DNA from: an uncultured Eubacteriales bacterium
GTDB lineage: Bacteria > Bacillota > Clostridia > Oscillospirales > Acutalibacteraceae
Length of the DNA stretch: 64,000 nt
Assembly: GCA_934489895.1 (NCBI GenBank)
Contig: CAKSST010000007.1
Location: forward strand, 1-64,000
Reading direction: 5' to 3'
In this document: piece after piece, positions 24,736 through 34,476 of the stretch
How the letters are laid out: every line of letters starts with the position of its first letter
Numbering within the stretch: the first letter of the stretch is position 1
Program-made: the position numbers and the translations under genes
Notes under the pieces: generated by a model
What the model saw: the letters and a program-made list of their open reading frames with translations, nothing else
Database searches by the model: none
What the model was told of the DNA's origin: nothing

Positions 24736-25155
24736 TTTGAATATAAATTTATTACCGTCAATCCTTTTTTACGGGCCATATTCATGTACCTGGGCGCACC
24801 AAAATCGGCATTATGCTCACAATAGCATACAATATAATCGCTTACGCTTATCAATGGCGTATTTGAGCGGTGTATTTGTTAAAGCATCGGGAAAAATCGT
24901 ATCAGAATAATCCGTACAATCAAAATCATCACTCTTTTTTGCAAGATATGCAAGCGCAACATAGTAATTTATATGCGGATAAAGCCTTTTCAGCCGTTTT
25001 AGCTCTGTGCGCACCATTGAATCAAAAAAGCCCTGATGCCCAACATAAAACATGGTAACTCCCTTATTTTCAATCAAGTCGGTTAAATCATCCGTTAATC
25101 TCGGCATTATTGCTCTGCCTGTATACCTATGTCCGAAAAATGTGCAAACCGACAT
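24732..25155 (-). pseudogene. Frameshifted SLOG/YpsA-like protein
   Basis: Reading from ATG 25155 (GAGGTG six bases upstream) gives CTFFGHRYTGRAI, VTMFYVGHQGFFDSMV and YPHINYYVALAYL, the N-terminal two-thirds of a small SLOG-fold (DUF1273/YpsA-like) nucleotide-binding protein. At AIDKRKR, near 24835, the frame ends in a short false tail. In the next frame the expected C-terminus continues as SDYIVCYCEHNADFGAPRYM and KKGLTVINL to a TAA at 24732-24734. So a small deletion with frameshift has broken the gene, or the assembly has an error there. It is divergent from the XRE regulator across a large palindrome. Confidence 0.75.
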
Positions 25156-25173
25156 TATATCACCTCTGAAGCC

Positions 25174-25218
25174 TATGGGGGTTATATCCCCTTAATATTT
25201 AGTATTATAACCCCCATA
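25174..25218. promoter_or_regulatory. Palindromic operator between SLOG-type gene and XRE gene
   Basis: Perfect 13-bp inverted repeat (TATGGGGGTTATA at 25174-25186 and its complement at 25206-25218) with a 19-base centre, in the 88-base divergent intergenic region. The likely ligand is the XRE protein encoded 26 bases downstream (inference). Confidence 0.65.
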
Positions 25219-25243
25219 ATAATTTTGTCAAGGAGGGTTATGA

Positions 25244-25444
25244 ATGATAGTTTTTGATAAGCTTTGGACTACAATGAAAACCAAGGGCATTTCAACCTAT
25301 ACATTAAGAGAAAGCTGTGGAATAGATAGCAAAACTGTTCGTCGGTTAAAAGCAAATGAAAATATTGAAACAAAGACATTAGATAAACTATGTGCAGCAT
25401 TAAACTGCCGAATTGAAGATATTGCAGAGTATATAAAAGACTAA
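25244..25444 (+). CDS. XRE family helix-turn-helix regulator
   Basis: A 66-residue protein consisting only of an XRE/Cro-type DNA-binding domain: helices around TYTLRESCGIDSKTVRRLKA with ETKTLDKLCAALNCRIEDIAEYI, as in YozG-type regulators. GGAGG lies seven bases before the ATG at 25244; an ATG four bases earlier gives only a five-codon frame. It is divergent from the broken SLOG-type gene, and the 13-bp inverted repeat between them is a natural candidate for autoregulation. Followed by its own terminator. Confidence 0.85.
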   Translation: MIVFDKLWTTMKTKGISTYTLRESCGIDSKTVRRLKANENIETKTLDKLCAALNCRIEDIAEYIKD

Positions 25445-25476
25445 TAACGGACTATCAAAAATGTTAGTCCGTTATT
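25443..25476 (+). terminator. Hairpin terminator after the XRE gene
   Basis: A 12-bp perfect stem (25443-25454 with 25465-25476) overlapping the stop codon and followed by a T-rich tract. Confidence 0.8.
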
Positions 25477-25486
25477 TTAATTTTTC

Positions 25487-25575
25487 CGTGCGCAAAGCGC
25501 ACACATTAATTCTGCATTCTTCATTCTGCACTCTGCATTAAAAAACGGGGTTCAATGAAATGAACCCCGTTTTTT
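25487..25575. terminator. addA terminator and adjoining repetitive spacer
   Basis: 25540-25554 pairs with 25561-25575 over 15 bp with an A-run before it, the terminator for addA on the minus strand. To its left are a GTGCGCAAAGCGCAC mini-hairpin and a low-complexity TTCTGCATT/TTCATTCTGCA stretch. Confidence 0.8.
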
Positions 25576-28500
25576 ATAATTTTATCGCTTTTTTAAGCAC
25601 AAAGGAATAAATAATACATTCCTTAACCGGCATATTAAAGGTTTTCTGACAAGCCTGTGCGTACAGCTCAAGCTGCTTTTTATATGCTTGTATTATTTGG
25701 CATTCGCCACTAACCCTGTCGGTTTTAAAATCAAGTATCACAAGGCCGCCGTCCTCTTCAAAAACACAGTCAGCAACGCCCTGCAAGACTGTGGCATCCG
25801 TAGTTTCGACACCGTCGGGATACACCTTGGTCAAAAACCTTATTTCACGGTAAAAATTTTTGGCATTGCATATACGCTTATACAAAGCCGAGCCAAAAAA
25901 TGCGTTTATCGCAGACATATCTACCGCAGCCGCCTGCTGTTCGGTTATAAACTGATACTCCACAAGTCGTTCAAGCTCTGCGTCGGCATCCTTCTGCGCT
26001 TTTTGCAAATCGCAAAACTGCATAAACATATGGGTTGCGACGCCCCTTTGCGCAGGGGTAAGCTGATTTTTGGATAAAAACGCAGGCTTTGTTGTAAAGC
26101 TGTATTCAGTCTGATTGCTTTGGTGCGCAAGTTCTGACACCGATATTTTTGCGGGTATCATAGTTTCTTTTGCAAAAGGATATTCAAACGCAAAATTTTG
26201 TTCAAGCTGCATAACGGCTGTATTAACATCATTTTCATCAGGCTTTGTCTGCATATTAATGTTCTTTGCTTCTGCCGAAGGGATTTCGGTATGTACACGG
26301 TATTCAACATTATCAATAATTTCCGCACCGCCAAAGGCAATATTTTCAAGCCTGTCAATTGCGTTTTCATTATCAGCCGCCAATGACTGCAATATCAAAT
26401 CCATATAGCAAGCCGCGCGCTTTGCATCGGGCTTGCCGCTGTTATTGTTAACCGTAGTTTTTATCTCTTTTAATTTTTCGGAAATATCGTTATAGCCGCC
26501 GAAAATTGCCAATTTTTTCTTTGCCCTTGTCATAAACACATACATAAGGCGCAATTCTTCGGCAATATTATCGTCTCTGTTTTTAATATCAATTGCAGCC
26601 TTGGCAGGAGATAATATTTTTTGCGACAAAGTTTGTCCTACGGCATCACATGCAATACCCAGCGTACTTTTTACACTGAAGCCGTTTGCGCGCTTAACCT
26701 CAAAAGATCTTGTTGCACCCGCTATTATGCACACGGGAAATTCAAGCCCTTTTGAGCTGTGCATAGTAGTGATTTTAACCACATCAGCATTTTCAGGCGG
26801 TGACTGCTGTGAGTTTTGACTCTGCTCAACCTTATCGACAAATCCAGATATACTGCCATCATTATTCTTAATGTATTCTGCCGCCATACTTTGCAAGGCC
26901 GCAAGATTTTTAATACGCACAGCGCCGTCCGGCATAGCTCTTACAATATCCTCAAGCCCCGATGTATCAAACAGCGCAGCCATAAAATCAGACAGCTTGT
27001 TTACAAGGGAAAGTCGGCGGTACTCTTTAATGCTATCACACAACCGGGCGCAATCGCTCTCACCGTTTTGCGCAGCAAGAATTGCGCTTGCCCATATGCT
27101 CGGTGCGGGATAGCTGTGACGCAACACAGCAAGACGGTTTGCGTCAAAGCCATACAATGCCGACACCATTACCGCAAGCAGTCGGTCATCTCTTGTGGGA
27201 TTATCAATTACAGACAGCAAGCAAAGCACAAGCTGCACTTCGCGCTTTTGCAAAAATTCTCCCCTATTACAATACGCAGGCACTCCGTATTTTTGTAAGG
27301 TGTCCGCATAAATACTCATACGCTTGTTGCTGCGCATAAGAATTGTAAAATCCGCATAGCCCATATTGCCATCATGCTGAGCAATTATACCTTTTATATA
27401 ATCGGCAATCAACACCGCCTCATTTTCCGCAGCCTTGTCGGCATTAACACCTTTTATAAGGTGCATATTGATATACACTGCTTTGTCTTCATTTTTATCA
27501 AAAGGTTCAAGTTTTTGTTCTTTATATTCAATTTTGCTGGTTTGCGCAGTCATAAGGTCATTGAACACCTTGTTTATAAATACGCAAATATTTTTATGAC
27601 TTCTGAAATTATCAAGGAGAGATATTTTAAAAAGCTTTCCCTCTTCCATCTTGTTTGTGAAATTTACAGGGTTTGTCCCGCGGAATTCGTAAATACTCTG
27701 CTTGGCATCACCAACAACAAAAAGCTTTTCGCCGTCGTTAGATAAAACCTGAACCAAGGCATCCTGTAAATTATTGGTATCCTGATACTCATCAACAATT
27801 ATTTCATCAAAGCCGTCGGCAATCTCATAGCCCCTGTCTGTTGTTGTAATTCCCTGCTCAGTATTTTCGCAAAGCAATTGCAGTGCAAGCTGTTCGGTCT
27901 GCGCAAATGTAAGCGAATTTGCTTGTGTCATAAGCTCAAAAAAGCGTTTATCAAACCGCAGCACAATGTCTATAAGCATCCTTGAAATATCCGCCGTAAA
28001 CTTATAACGTTCATCAACCGTCAATTCTGTGCTGTCATACCATTCAGATATTTTATTGAGCAAGCAGTTATATTCCTTTACAGCATTTGTGTTGGCTTTT
28101 GCTGCGGCGGAACGTTTTTGATCATAAAAAAACGTCTTTTTTATCTTAAGCTCTTCACACAACGCCCTGCTGTTATTGCCCGCACAAAGCGCATCTAAAC
28201 GCTTTACTTCTTCAAGCAGGTTTTCAAGGTTCTCTTTATAATCTTTATTTTGGGAATCATCTATGTCCTCAGCATATAACGCGTCACGGACAATGTTTTT
28301 TATTCTTGCAAACTCTCTTCGTGCTTCGCAGAGCACCGTTTCATCCCAAACGGTACCCGCAAAGGTTTTGTGCCGGGCATAATAATTGTCCCAATTTTTA
28401 AGCCAGTCAACATAAAAAGGCATATTTATGGCGTAATTATATATTCTTTTAATATATTCTTTTAATCTGTCGTCCCCGTAATTATCACCCGTAGACTGCA

Positions 28501-28969
28501 GCAACACCCTAAACTCAGGTGTATCTTCATCATACAGCGGCTCCAAAGTTTCACTTAAAGCCTGATTTTGCAGACCTTCAACGCTGCTCGGGTCAACAAT
28601 TGCAAAATCGGGCATTATGCCTAAAGCATCAAAATTTTCCCGCACAAGGTCAATACAAAAAGAGTCTACCGTGCATATTTTCGCCGAAGCAAGACGCTGC
28701 TTTTGCATGGCAATAAGCTTACTGCTTGGGTTTTCCGACTGTGCATGTGCCAGACTTTTTTCTATTCTCTCACGCATTTCAGCAGCCGCCGCATTTGTAA
28801 AGGTAACAATAAGCAGCCGGTCAATAGGCACGCCCTTGTTTAAAATTTTATTCATTACACGTTGCACTAAAACAGAGGTTTTGCCGCTTCCCGCAGAAGC
28901 GGTTACAAGCACGCCGCCGTCAGCTGTAATTGCCGCTTGTTGATTTTTTGTAAAATCTTCAAATTTCAT
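25574..28969 (-). CDS. addA: ATP-dependent helicase/nuclease subunit A
   Basis: UvrD-type helicase and nuclease subunit of AddAB, which processes double-strand ends for RecA loading; 1131 residues. N-terminal QNQ-like KNQQAAI and Walker A TASAGSGKTSVL (about residue 25), DEYQDTN Walker B near 415, LLDNFRSH, HSSKGLEFPV and the C-terminal RecB-type nuclease LDFKTDR. The upstream part of the frame is rejected because the ATG at 28969 fits the family start MKFEDFTKNQ, with GAGGAG ten bases before it. The start overlaps the addB stop by 11 bases, so translation is coupled. Followed by a strong terminator. Confidence 0.95.
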   Translation of the reverse strand: MKFEDFTKNQQAAITADGGVLVTASAGSGKTSVLVQRVMNKILNKGVPIDRLLIVTFTNAAAAEMRERIEKSLAHAQSENPSSKLIAMQKQRLASAKICTVDSFCIDLVRENFDALGIMPDFAIVDPSSVEGLQNQALSETLEPLYDEDTPEFRVLLQSTGDNYGDDRLKEYIKRIYNYAINMPFYVDWLKNWDNYYARHKTFAGTVWDETVLCEARREFARIKNIVRDALYAEDIDDSQNKDYKENLENLLEEVKRLDALCAGNNSRALCEELKIKKTFFYDQKRSAAAKANTNAVKEYNCLLNKISEWYDSTELTVDERYKFTADISRMLIDIVLRFDKRFFELMTQANSLTFAQTEQLALQLLCENTEQGITTTDRGYEIADGFDEIIVDEYQDTNNLQDALVQVLSNDGEKLFVVGDAKQSIYEFRGTNPVNFTNKMEEGKLFKISLLDNFRSHKNICVFINKVFNDLMTAQTSKIEYKEQKLEPFDKNEDKAVYINMHLIKGVNADKAAENEAVLIADYIKGIIAQHDGNMGYADFTILMRSNKRMSIYADTLQKYGVPAYCNRGEFLQKREVQLVLCLLSVIDNPTRDDRLLAVMVSALYGFDANRLAVLRHSYPAPSIWASAILAAQNGESDCARLCDSIKEYRRLSLVNKLSDFMAALFDTSGLEDIVRAMPDGAVRIKNLAALQSMAAEYIKNNDGSISGFVDKVEQSQNSQQSPPENADVVKITTMHSSKGLEFPVCIIAGATRSFEVKRANGFSVKSTLGIACDAVGQTLSQKILSPAKAAIDIKNRDDNIAEELRLMYVFMTRAKKKLAIFGGYNDISEKLKEIKTTVNNNSGKPDAKRAACYMDLILQSLAADNENAIDRLENIAFGGAEIIDNVEYRVHTEIPSAEAKNINMQTKPDENDVNTAVMQLEQNFAFEYPFAKETMIPAKISVSELAHQSNQTEYSFTTKPAFLSKNQLTPAQRGVATHMFMQFCDLQKAQKDADAELERLVEYQFITEQQAAAVDMSAINAFFGSALYKRICNAKNFYREIRFLTKVYPDGVETTDATVLQGVADCVFEEDGGLVILDFKTDRVSGECQIIQAYKKQLELYAQACQKTFNMPVKECIIYSFVLKKAIKL

Positions 28970-31900
28970 TGCTGCCCAGCTCCTCTCCCAACGTTTGTAT
29001 AACCTTACCTGCCGAAGCACTCACATTATTCTCGTGAGGAGCAGTTTCAATACCGCATACCGCTTTAAAATTGCAGTATTCGCAGGCATCCTCTCCCGCA
29101 CAGTCAGTAGGCGATACCGCAATATCACCGCAAGCCAATCTGTGGGCTATTTCTTCCATAACCTTATCAATTTTTTTGAAAACAAGATTAAAATCTTCTT
29201 CCTTTATATACGTTCTGGCACTTGAATTTTTATCAAGTGCGCCGCTCGCCGTATATTTTAATTTGGGTACAAACTGCCCTGCATTTTCTCTTTCCATCTG
29301 TCTTACAAGCTCTTCGTTCTCACAAAGTAAGCCGTTCATTGTAAGACTGTTATCTTCATTTTTACTGCGTTGTGCGGTCATATACAAAATACCCGCAGGC
29401 GCATAATTACCGTATTTATCGCTTTTAAGCAGGGTATATAAATACAAAAGCATCTGCATATTTTGTCCAACAAGCACATCGCTTAATCTGAACTTTTTGC
29501 TGCCTGTTTTGTAATCAACAATTCTTAAATATCCGCCCCACGCATCTACCCTGTCAATCTTGCCGCGCGCAAGCAAAGTAATGCCGTCGCAAGAAAACTC
29601 AAGCGGTTTAATATCCCCGCATTTATCAATCACAAGCTCACATTTTATAGGCACAAAGCCGCTTTGAGCAAGCTCGTCCCGCAGGCGCAGAGCAACCTCT
29701 GTTATCTGCAGCTGTATAAGATAAAACAAATATCTCATACGTGCGTCCATTACATCGTTTAAGCCTTTTATTGATGCGATATACTCATCACAAATCGCCT
29801 TTATCTGCGCACTAATAAAACCGTCATCTGCCTGCCGCAACATATTGCCATGGCGTTCAACCAGCATTTGAAGCGCAAAATGCACCATTGTGCCCCTTTG
29901 AAGAACATTAAGGTTTGCCTTTTCAATAATCTTTGTTTTGAGTATGTATTTACAAAAATATGAAAATCTGCATTTACAGAAGGTTTCTGTCGCAGTGGGT
30001 GACATACTTATTGTTTTTGGCAATATCTCTTCTACGGTTTTGGGGCTTAAAGCGGTATCAACAGCCTTGTTTGCCCTTTTAAGCGCTTTCAGTCTTCCCG
30101 ACCATTCTTTATCCTGCTCAAATATTTCGGTCAGAGCCGTTGACAGCACATTGCTGCCATCAACGCTTCCCGCCAGAACTGAGAAAGCTGCTTTTTTTGT
30201 TTCTATATCTTCAATATCAATGCTTTCTTTTGGCCATTTTTCTTTTTTACAGGACGGCAGCGTTTCACATATTGCCGTAAGCACATAAGAGCAGGGTGTT
30301 AAATCCTTGCCCGACGCAGCATGGTAAACCGCATATAAATATTCTGACGGAGCGCAAAGGCTTGTATAGCACAAAAAATTTTCATCTGCGGCAAACTGCT
30401 GCGCCATATTTGCAACCTTAACACCGTTTTGGGTTAATATATCTCTATCCTTTGCCGACAGCAGATTGCCCTGCGGCATACTCTGCGGCCACTCACCGCC
30501 GTTAAGGCCCAATGCAATTACCGCTTTGGGGCGGTGCGTACGTATGCGGTCTGCCGAGCCAAAAAGCACCTGGTCCAGTGTCTGAGGCACACTGCCCATA
30601 TCGGTTCCTTGCGCCGCCAGCTTAAAGGCTGAAATAAATTCTTTTTTATCTGCATTCGCATCAAGACAGCGGACAATATGGTCAAGCACATCACAAAACA
30701 CATCAAAGCTGCGCCTCGTTAAATCCGCTTCTTTAAATTTGCCGTCTTTTTCAAAACTTTGTGCTAAACCAGCAAGCTTTTTAGCGGTATCGCAGGCAGT
30801 TAATAATTTCCAAAGCGCCGTGGCTTCTGATACGGTATCCTGATGATTCATTGCTTTACGCAAATTTAATATTGGCTCAATGGCCACTTTACGCATAGCA
30901 TTAAGCTCTTCTAACTCTTTTGCGGTATTTTCCTGCTCACAGTTATCGCTCTGACGCAAACCCTCGGGATCCATTGTCCACTCTTTTGTCCAATCCTTAC
31001 CTTTTAAATCCCATATATAAGCATAATTTTCAAGACGGGCAACCTGCTCATATTCAACGGCGCATAAGCCTGTCTTTAAATATTTTAAAATTCCGTCGGT
31101 TGTCAGGGAAATTGTTGCATCAAGAGCGGCTTGTACAAACACAAACAAGGGCAAGCTTGAAGCAGATACCTTTATATCCACAAAACAGGCAACATTGTAC
31201 TTTGACGCCGCTTTTACAATATAACGCTCATACACAGAAGCATCTCTTGCAATAATTGCAAAATCTTTATAGCGCATACCTTTTTGCCTTACCATTTTAC
31301 GCACGGTATACATGGCATAATCAGCCTCATCCTCAGGCGTTGCGGCTGAGCATACGGTTACATTTTCGGCAATTGAGTCAAATACTTCTCCGGCTGCAAA
31401 AAGACCTTTTTCCAAAGCTTTAAGTTCTTCGCATTTATAATAGCTTTTATCAAGTACAACCGGCTTTATTATCTCAACATTTACCTGTCTTGCATATTTT
31501 TCTATTTTTTGTCTTGTATCAATTGCAGTGTCAAAGGTGCCGTCTTTTTGTGTGGTATCATCACAGCACAGCGTTATAATAACGTGACTTGCCTGCTCAA
31601 TAATTCTGCTTATTATTTTAAACTGCTGCCCCGTAAAGCCTTTAAAGCCGTCAATATACACCTTTTTGTTTTCAAAATAACGGGTTGTAAGCAGCATATC
31701 ATACAGCCTGTCAAGCGTGTCACGGGGGTCGATAAATTTTTGCGCCACTTCCATATTGTAGCTGTCCATTATAAGCGCCAGGTCTTCAAGCTTGGCTTTC
31801 AGTCTGCCGCTTATCTGCAAGGAAGCTTTATATAGCTGTTTGGAACTTACTGCGGCAGTTTTAAGCTCTGCCACAGTGGATGCGCATACTGCCGCAAAAT

Positions 31901-32243
31901 TCTGGCTTTGTGCAAAACGGTCAAAGCATTTCAAAGCGCCCTTTTCCTTTTGAAGCGCTTTGCCCATTAAGACAATACTGTCGCTTTCGCTCATACGGGT
32001 TCCTGCAATGGTGCCGCATATTCTGCCCACCTCTTCAAAAAGGCGTGTAAAACTAAGCACCGCCGCCTTTGCCGAGCCGGTCTCCGAAAAACGTTCAAGC
32101 AGCATGCGCTCTGCCTCAAAGGAAAACTGCTCAGGCACCAATAAAACAGCTTTACAGTTTTCTTGCAGAGTATCCTCACCCAAAAGCTCCAATACCTTTT
32201 CTGTTTTTCCGCTACAAGCTCTGCCTAAAATAAATTGCAGCAT
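28959..32243 (-). CDS. addB: ATP-dependent helicase/deoxyribonuclease subunit B
   Basis: Partner of AddA, 1094 residues. N-terminal FILGRACSGKT resembles the Walker A of AddB. The C-terminal nuclease motif is LRIVDYKTGSKKF near residue 920, and the 4Fe-4S ligands are a Cys in CKCRFSYFC near 790 plus CxxCxxxxxC-like cysteines in EDACEYCNFKAVCG near 1065. By family the degenerate helicase domain scans for Chi and the nuclease cuts one strand. It is the first gene of the addBA operon. The leader separates it from the bofA terminator by only about 20 bases, so the promoter must lie close by or within bofA readthrough. Confidence 0.93.
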   Translation of the reverse strand: MLQFILGRACSGKTEKVLELLGEDTLQENCKAVLLVPEQFSFEAERMLLERFSETGSAKAAVLSFTRLFEEVGRICGTIAGTRMSESDSIVLMGKALQKEKGALKCFDRFAQSQNFAAVCASTVAELKTAAVSSKQLYKASLQISGRLKAKLEDLALIMDSYNMEVAQKFIDPRDTLDRLYDMLLTTRYFENKKVYIDGFKGFTGQQFKIISRIIEQASHVIITLCCDDTTQKDGTFDTAIDTRQKIEKYARQVNVEIIKPVVLDKSYYKCEELKALEKGLFAAGEVFDSIAENVTVCSAATPEDEADYAMYTVRKMVRQKGMRYKDFAIIARDASVYERYIVKAASKYNVACFVDIKVSASSLPLFVFVQAALDATISLTTDGILKYLKTGLCAVEYEQVARLENYAYIWDLKGKDWTKEWTMDPEGLRQSDNCEQENTAKELEELNAMRKVAIEPILNLRKAMNHQDTVSEATALWKLLTACDTAKKLAGLAQSFEKDGKFKEADLTRRSFDVFCDVLDHIVRCLDANADKKEFISAFKLAAQGTDMGSVPQTLDQVLFGSADRIRTHRPKAVIALGLNGGEWPQSMPQGNLLSAKDRDILTQNGVKVANMAQQFAADENFLCYTSLCAPSEYLYAVYHAASGKDLTPCSYVLTAICETLPSCKKEKWPKESIDIEDIETKKAAFSVLAGSVDGSNVLSTALTEIFEQDKEWSGRLKALKRANKAVDTALSPKTVEEILPKTISMSPTATETFCKCRFSYFCKYILKTKIIEKANLNVLQRGTMVHFALQMLVERHGNMLRQADDGFISAQIKAICDEYIASIKGLNDVMDARMRYLFYLIQLQITEVALRLRDELAQSGFVPIKCELVIDKCGDIKPLEFSCDGITLLARGKIDRVDAWGGYLRIVDYKTGSKKFRLSDVLVGQNMQMLLYLYTLLKSDKYGNYAPAGILYMTAQRSKNEDNSLTMNGLLCENEELVRQMERENAGQFVPKLKYTASGALDKNSSARTYIKEEDFNLVFKKIDKVMEEIAHRLACGDIAVSPTDCAGEDACEYCNFKAVCGIETAPHENNVSASAGKVIQTLGEELGSNEI

Positions 32244-32260
32244 TTTATCACCCTAAAACG

Positions 32261-32293
32261 AAAAAATCCTGTAGCCTTATTCGGCAACAGGAT
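32261..32293 (-). terminator. Terminator of bofA
   Basis: Imperfect 12-bp stem with perfect outer ATCCTGT/ACAGGAT (32266-32293), followed on the minus strand by TTTTTT. Confidence 0.75.
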
Positions 32294-32318
32294 AATTATA
32301 ACATATATTTATATATAT

Positions 32319-32588
32319 CTAAAGTATTATTTTATTTAGCCATAAAAGAGATATTACACCGGGTATCCCAAAAGCTGCACTAGAGCCTACCGTCCACATA
32401 TTAAGCGGAATAAAAACCCCTGTAAAAACGCTTGTTATATCAACCAAAGTGAGCGCCGCTATTCCCGAAAACGCGCCGCTTGCTATAGTTTTCAATGTTT
32501 TTTGCGTTTTAACTGCAATAACAAGCAACACAAAAAAATATACGGCAAAAGCAATTATTGCCAAGGCATAAAAAATATCCACGCACAT
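32319..32588 (-). CDS. bofA: Pro-sigma-K processing inhibitor BofA family protein
   Basis: An 89-residue membrane protein with two or three hydrophobic segments (about 5-27, 40-58, 62-88). The C-terminal signature PLNMWTVGSSAAFGIPGVISLLWLNKII matches BofA, which holds the SpoIVFB protease inactive so that pro-sigma-K is cut only on a forespore signal. Length equals Bacillus BofA (87). It stands between rhaB and addB, as a single gene with its own terminator. Together with spoVAC and dpaAB it supports a spore-forming host. Confidence 0.82.
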   Translation of the reverse strand: MCVDIFYALAIIAFAVYFFVLLVIAVKTQKTLKTIASGAFSGIAALTLVDITSVFTGVFIPLNMWTVGSSAAFGIPGVISLLWLNKIIL

Positions 32589-32637
32589 AACATCCTTTCA
32601 AGGAATATTATGCGCGCGGACTATTATTTATTCTGTT

Positions 32638-34122
32638 TTATTTATTGTTTGCATTAAAAGCATTAACGGCATTTTCATAGTTTGCCTGCCATACATCAGA
32701 ATCGCAAGGCTTATATTCTTTTATTTCGGTGCCGTCAACAACAAGTTTTTTGCCCTGGGCATAGTCTTTAATAAGACCGTTTGCTTTCATAAGAACCAAA
32801 ACATTACCTGTAACGGTTGCTTCAACGGGGCCTGCCTTTATGGGAACACCGCAAGCAGCCGCAGTCATACTGCAAAGCAGCTGATCCTTTATTCCGCCGC
32901 CTATCATATGAATACAATCATATTTTTTGCCTGAAATTTTCTGCAAATGTTCAAATGTCAGCTTATATTTCATTGCAAGGCTCTGGTAAATGCAGCGCAG
33001 TATTTCACCCATATCCTTGGGAACATATTGCCCTGTCTGAGAGCAGTATTTCTGTACGCGTTTAGGCATATTACCGGGCAATGAGAACATCGGGTCATCG
33101 GGATTTACAAAGCACTTAAAGGGCTCGGCTGCCTTTGCGGCATTTTCCATATCGTCAAAGGAAACATTAAGTCCCTGACGCTTCCACTCCTGACGCGACT
33201 GCTGAATAAGCCAAAGGCCCATAATGTTTTTAAGGTAACGGATTTTTCCGTCATAAGCGCCCTCATTTGTAAAGCCTATCTCTGCAGACTGTTCATCAAG
33301 CACAGGCTTATCAAGCACAGTACCAAACAGTGACCAGGTGCCGCAGCTGATATAAATATAATCATCATTAAATGTGGGTGTTGCCGCAACAGCAGAAGCT
33401 GTATCGTGCGTTGCAACCGCAAATACAGGAACAGGGTTGCAATGCAGCTCTTCGCAAATTTCTGCAGATAACTCACCATAGCTTTCGGCGGGATTTATCA
33501 TCTCGGGTAATATGCTCTCGGGAATTTTAAGCATTGAGAGCAGCTCGCTGTCGGGCTTGCGTGTCTTGGGATTAATAAAGCCTGATGTTGAAGCAATGGT
33601 ATGCTCCATACGCTTTTTACCTGTAAGGAAATATGCAAAAAGGTCAGGCATAAACAGCATTTTATCTGTGCGTGCAAGCAACTCGGGCTCATATTTTGCA
33701 AGATAATAAAGCTGATATACAGTATTGAATGCCATTCTCTGCAAGCCGTTACGGGCATAAAGGTCTTTTTTAGAAATAATTTTATCAACCTCTGCAGGCA
33801 TAGGCTCGTTACGCAGGTCGCGGTAGTTTACGGGGTTAGCAAGTAAATTACCCTTTTCGTCTATAAGACCAAAGTCAACACCCCAGGTATCAATACCTAT
33901 GCAGTCAAAGCCGTATCCCGAATTAACAGCGGCGGTTATACCCTGCTTGATTTCATGAAAAAGTCTGAGAACGTCCCAATAAAGACAACCTCTTACCATT
34001 ACGGGATCATTGGAAAATCTGTGGATTTCCTCCATAAAAATTTTGCCGTCTTTTACACCTGCTATCATCGCTCGTCCGCTTGACGCGCCAAAGTCAAAAG
34101 CAAGTACATTTCCGCTTTTCAT
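32638..34122 (-). CDS. rhaB: Rhamnulokinase
   Basis: FGGY-family sugar kinase of 494 residues that phosphorylates L-rhamnulose. N-terminal LAFDFGASSGRAMIAG holds the first phosphate-binding loop; GIDTWGVDFGLID, NPVNYRD, GLQRMAFNTVYQL, ATHDTASAVAATP and IHMIGGGIKDQLLC are typical of RhaB. No rhamnose isomerase, aldolase or regulator lies within the window, so the kinase is separated from its pathway or serves another 6-deoxyketose. GGAAAG precedes the ATG. Divergent from the DUF378 gene. Confidence 0.9.
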   Translation of the reverse strand: MKSGNVLAFDFGASSGRAMIAGVKDGKIFMEEIHRFSNDPVMVRGCLYWDVLRLFHEIKQGITAAVNSGYGFDCIGIDTWGVDFGLIDEKGNLLANPVNYRDLRNEPMPAEVDKIISKKDLYARNGLQRMAFNTVYQLYYLAKYEPELLARTDKMLFMPDLFAYFLTGKKRMEHTIASTSGFINPKTRKPDSELLSMLKIPESILPEMINPAESYGELSAEICEELHCNPVPVFAVATHDTASAVAATPTFNDDYIYISCGTWSLFGTVLDKPVLDEQSAEIGFTNEGAYDGKIRYLKNIMGLWLIQQSRQEWKRQGLNVSFDDMENAAKAAEPFKCFVNPDDPMFSLPGNMPKRVQKYCSQTGQYVPKDMGEILRCIYQSLAMKYKLTFEHLQKISGKKYDCIHMIGGGIKDQLLCSMTAAACGVPIKAGPVEATVTGNVLVLMKANGLIKDYAQGKKLVVDGTEIKEYKPCDSDVWQANYENAVNAFNANNK

Positions 34123-34217
34123 AAATATTCTTTCCTTTCTTTTGTTAATTATTTTAAATGTATAATTTGCATAAATTGCGTAAAAAATACTTTTGAAAAA
34201 GTAAAGGAGTTGAAAAA

Positions 34218-34424
34218 ATGTTTGATAAACTTTGCCTTATATTAACCATAATCGGCGCTTTCAACTGGGGACTTGTAGGTCTTTTTCAATTTGACCTTGT
34301 TTCCTGGATATTCGGCGGTTCAGACGCCATATTGAGCCGTATTGTTTACGTGGTAATCTTTTTGGCAGGCATATGGTGCATATCGCTTCTGTTCAAAAGA
34401 AGTGCACACGTGGTTCACGATTAA
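34218..34424 (+). CDS. DUF378 domain membrane protein
   Basis: A 68-residue protein with two transmembrane helices (about 4-26 and 40-60). The opening LILTIIGAFNWGLVGLFQFDLV followed by VYVVIFLAGIWCI is the DUF378 signature. Function unknown. AAAGGAG lies before the ATG; a terminator follows after 26 bases. Transcribed alone, divergent from rhaB. Confidence 0.88.
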   Translation: MFDKLCLILTIIGAFNWGLVGLFQFDLVSWIFGGSDAILSRIVYVVIFLAGIWCISLLFKRSAHVVHD

Positions 34425-34450
34425 TAAGGTATCCTGCTTTTTTAAAATTT

Positions 34451-34476
34451 CGGGTGGTTTTCCACCCGTTTTTTTA
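34451..34476. terminator. Hairpin terminator
   Basis: Perfect CGGGTGG/CCACCCG stem with TTTT loop (34451-34468), then TTTTTTT; between the DUF378 gene and the convergent metallo-beta-lactamase-fold gene. Confidence 0.9.

Noticed and set aside
26816..27298. Plus-strand frame of 160 codons inside addA
   Set aside because: Antisense shadow of a helicase gene whose motifs are clear on the other strand.
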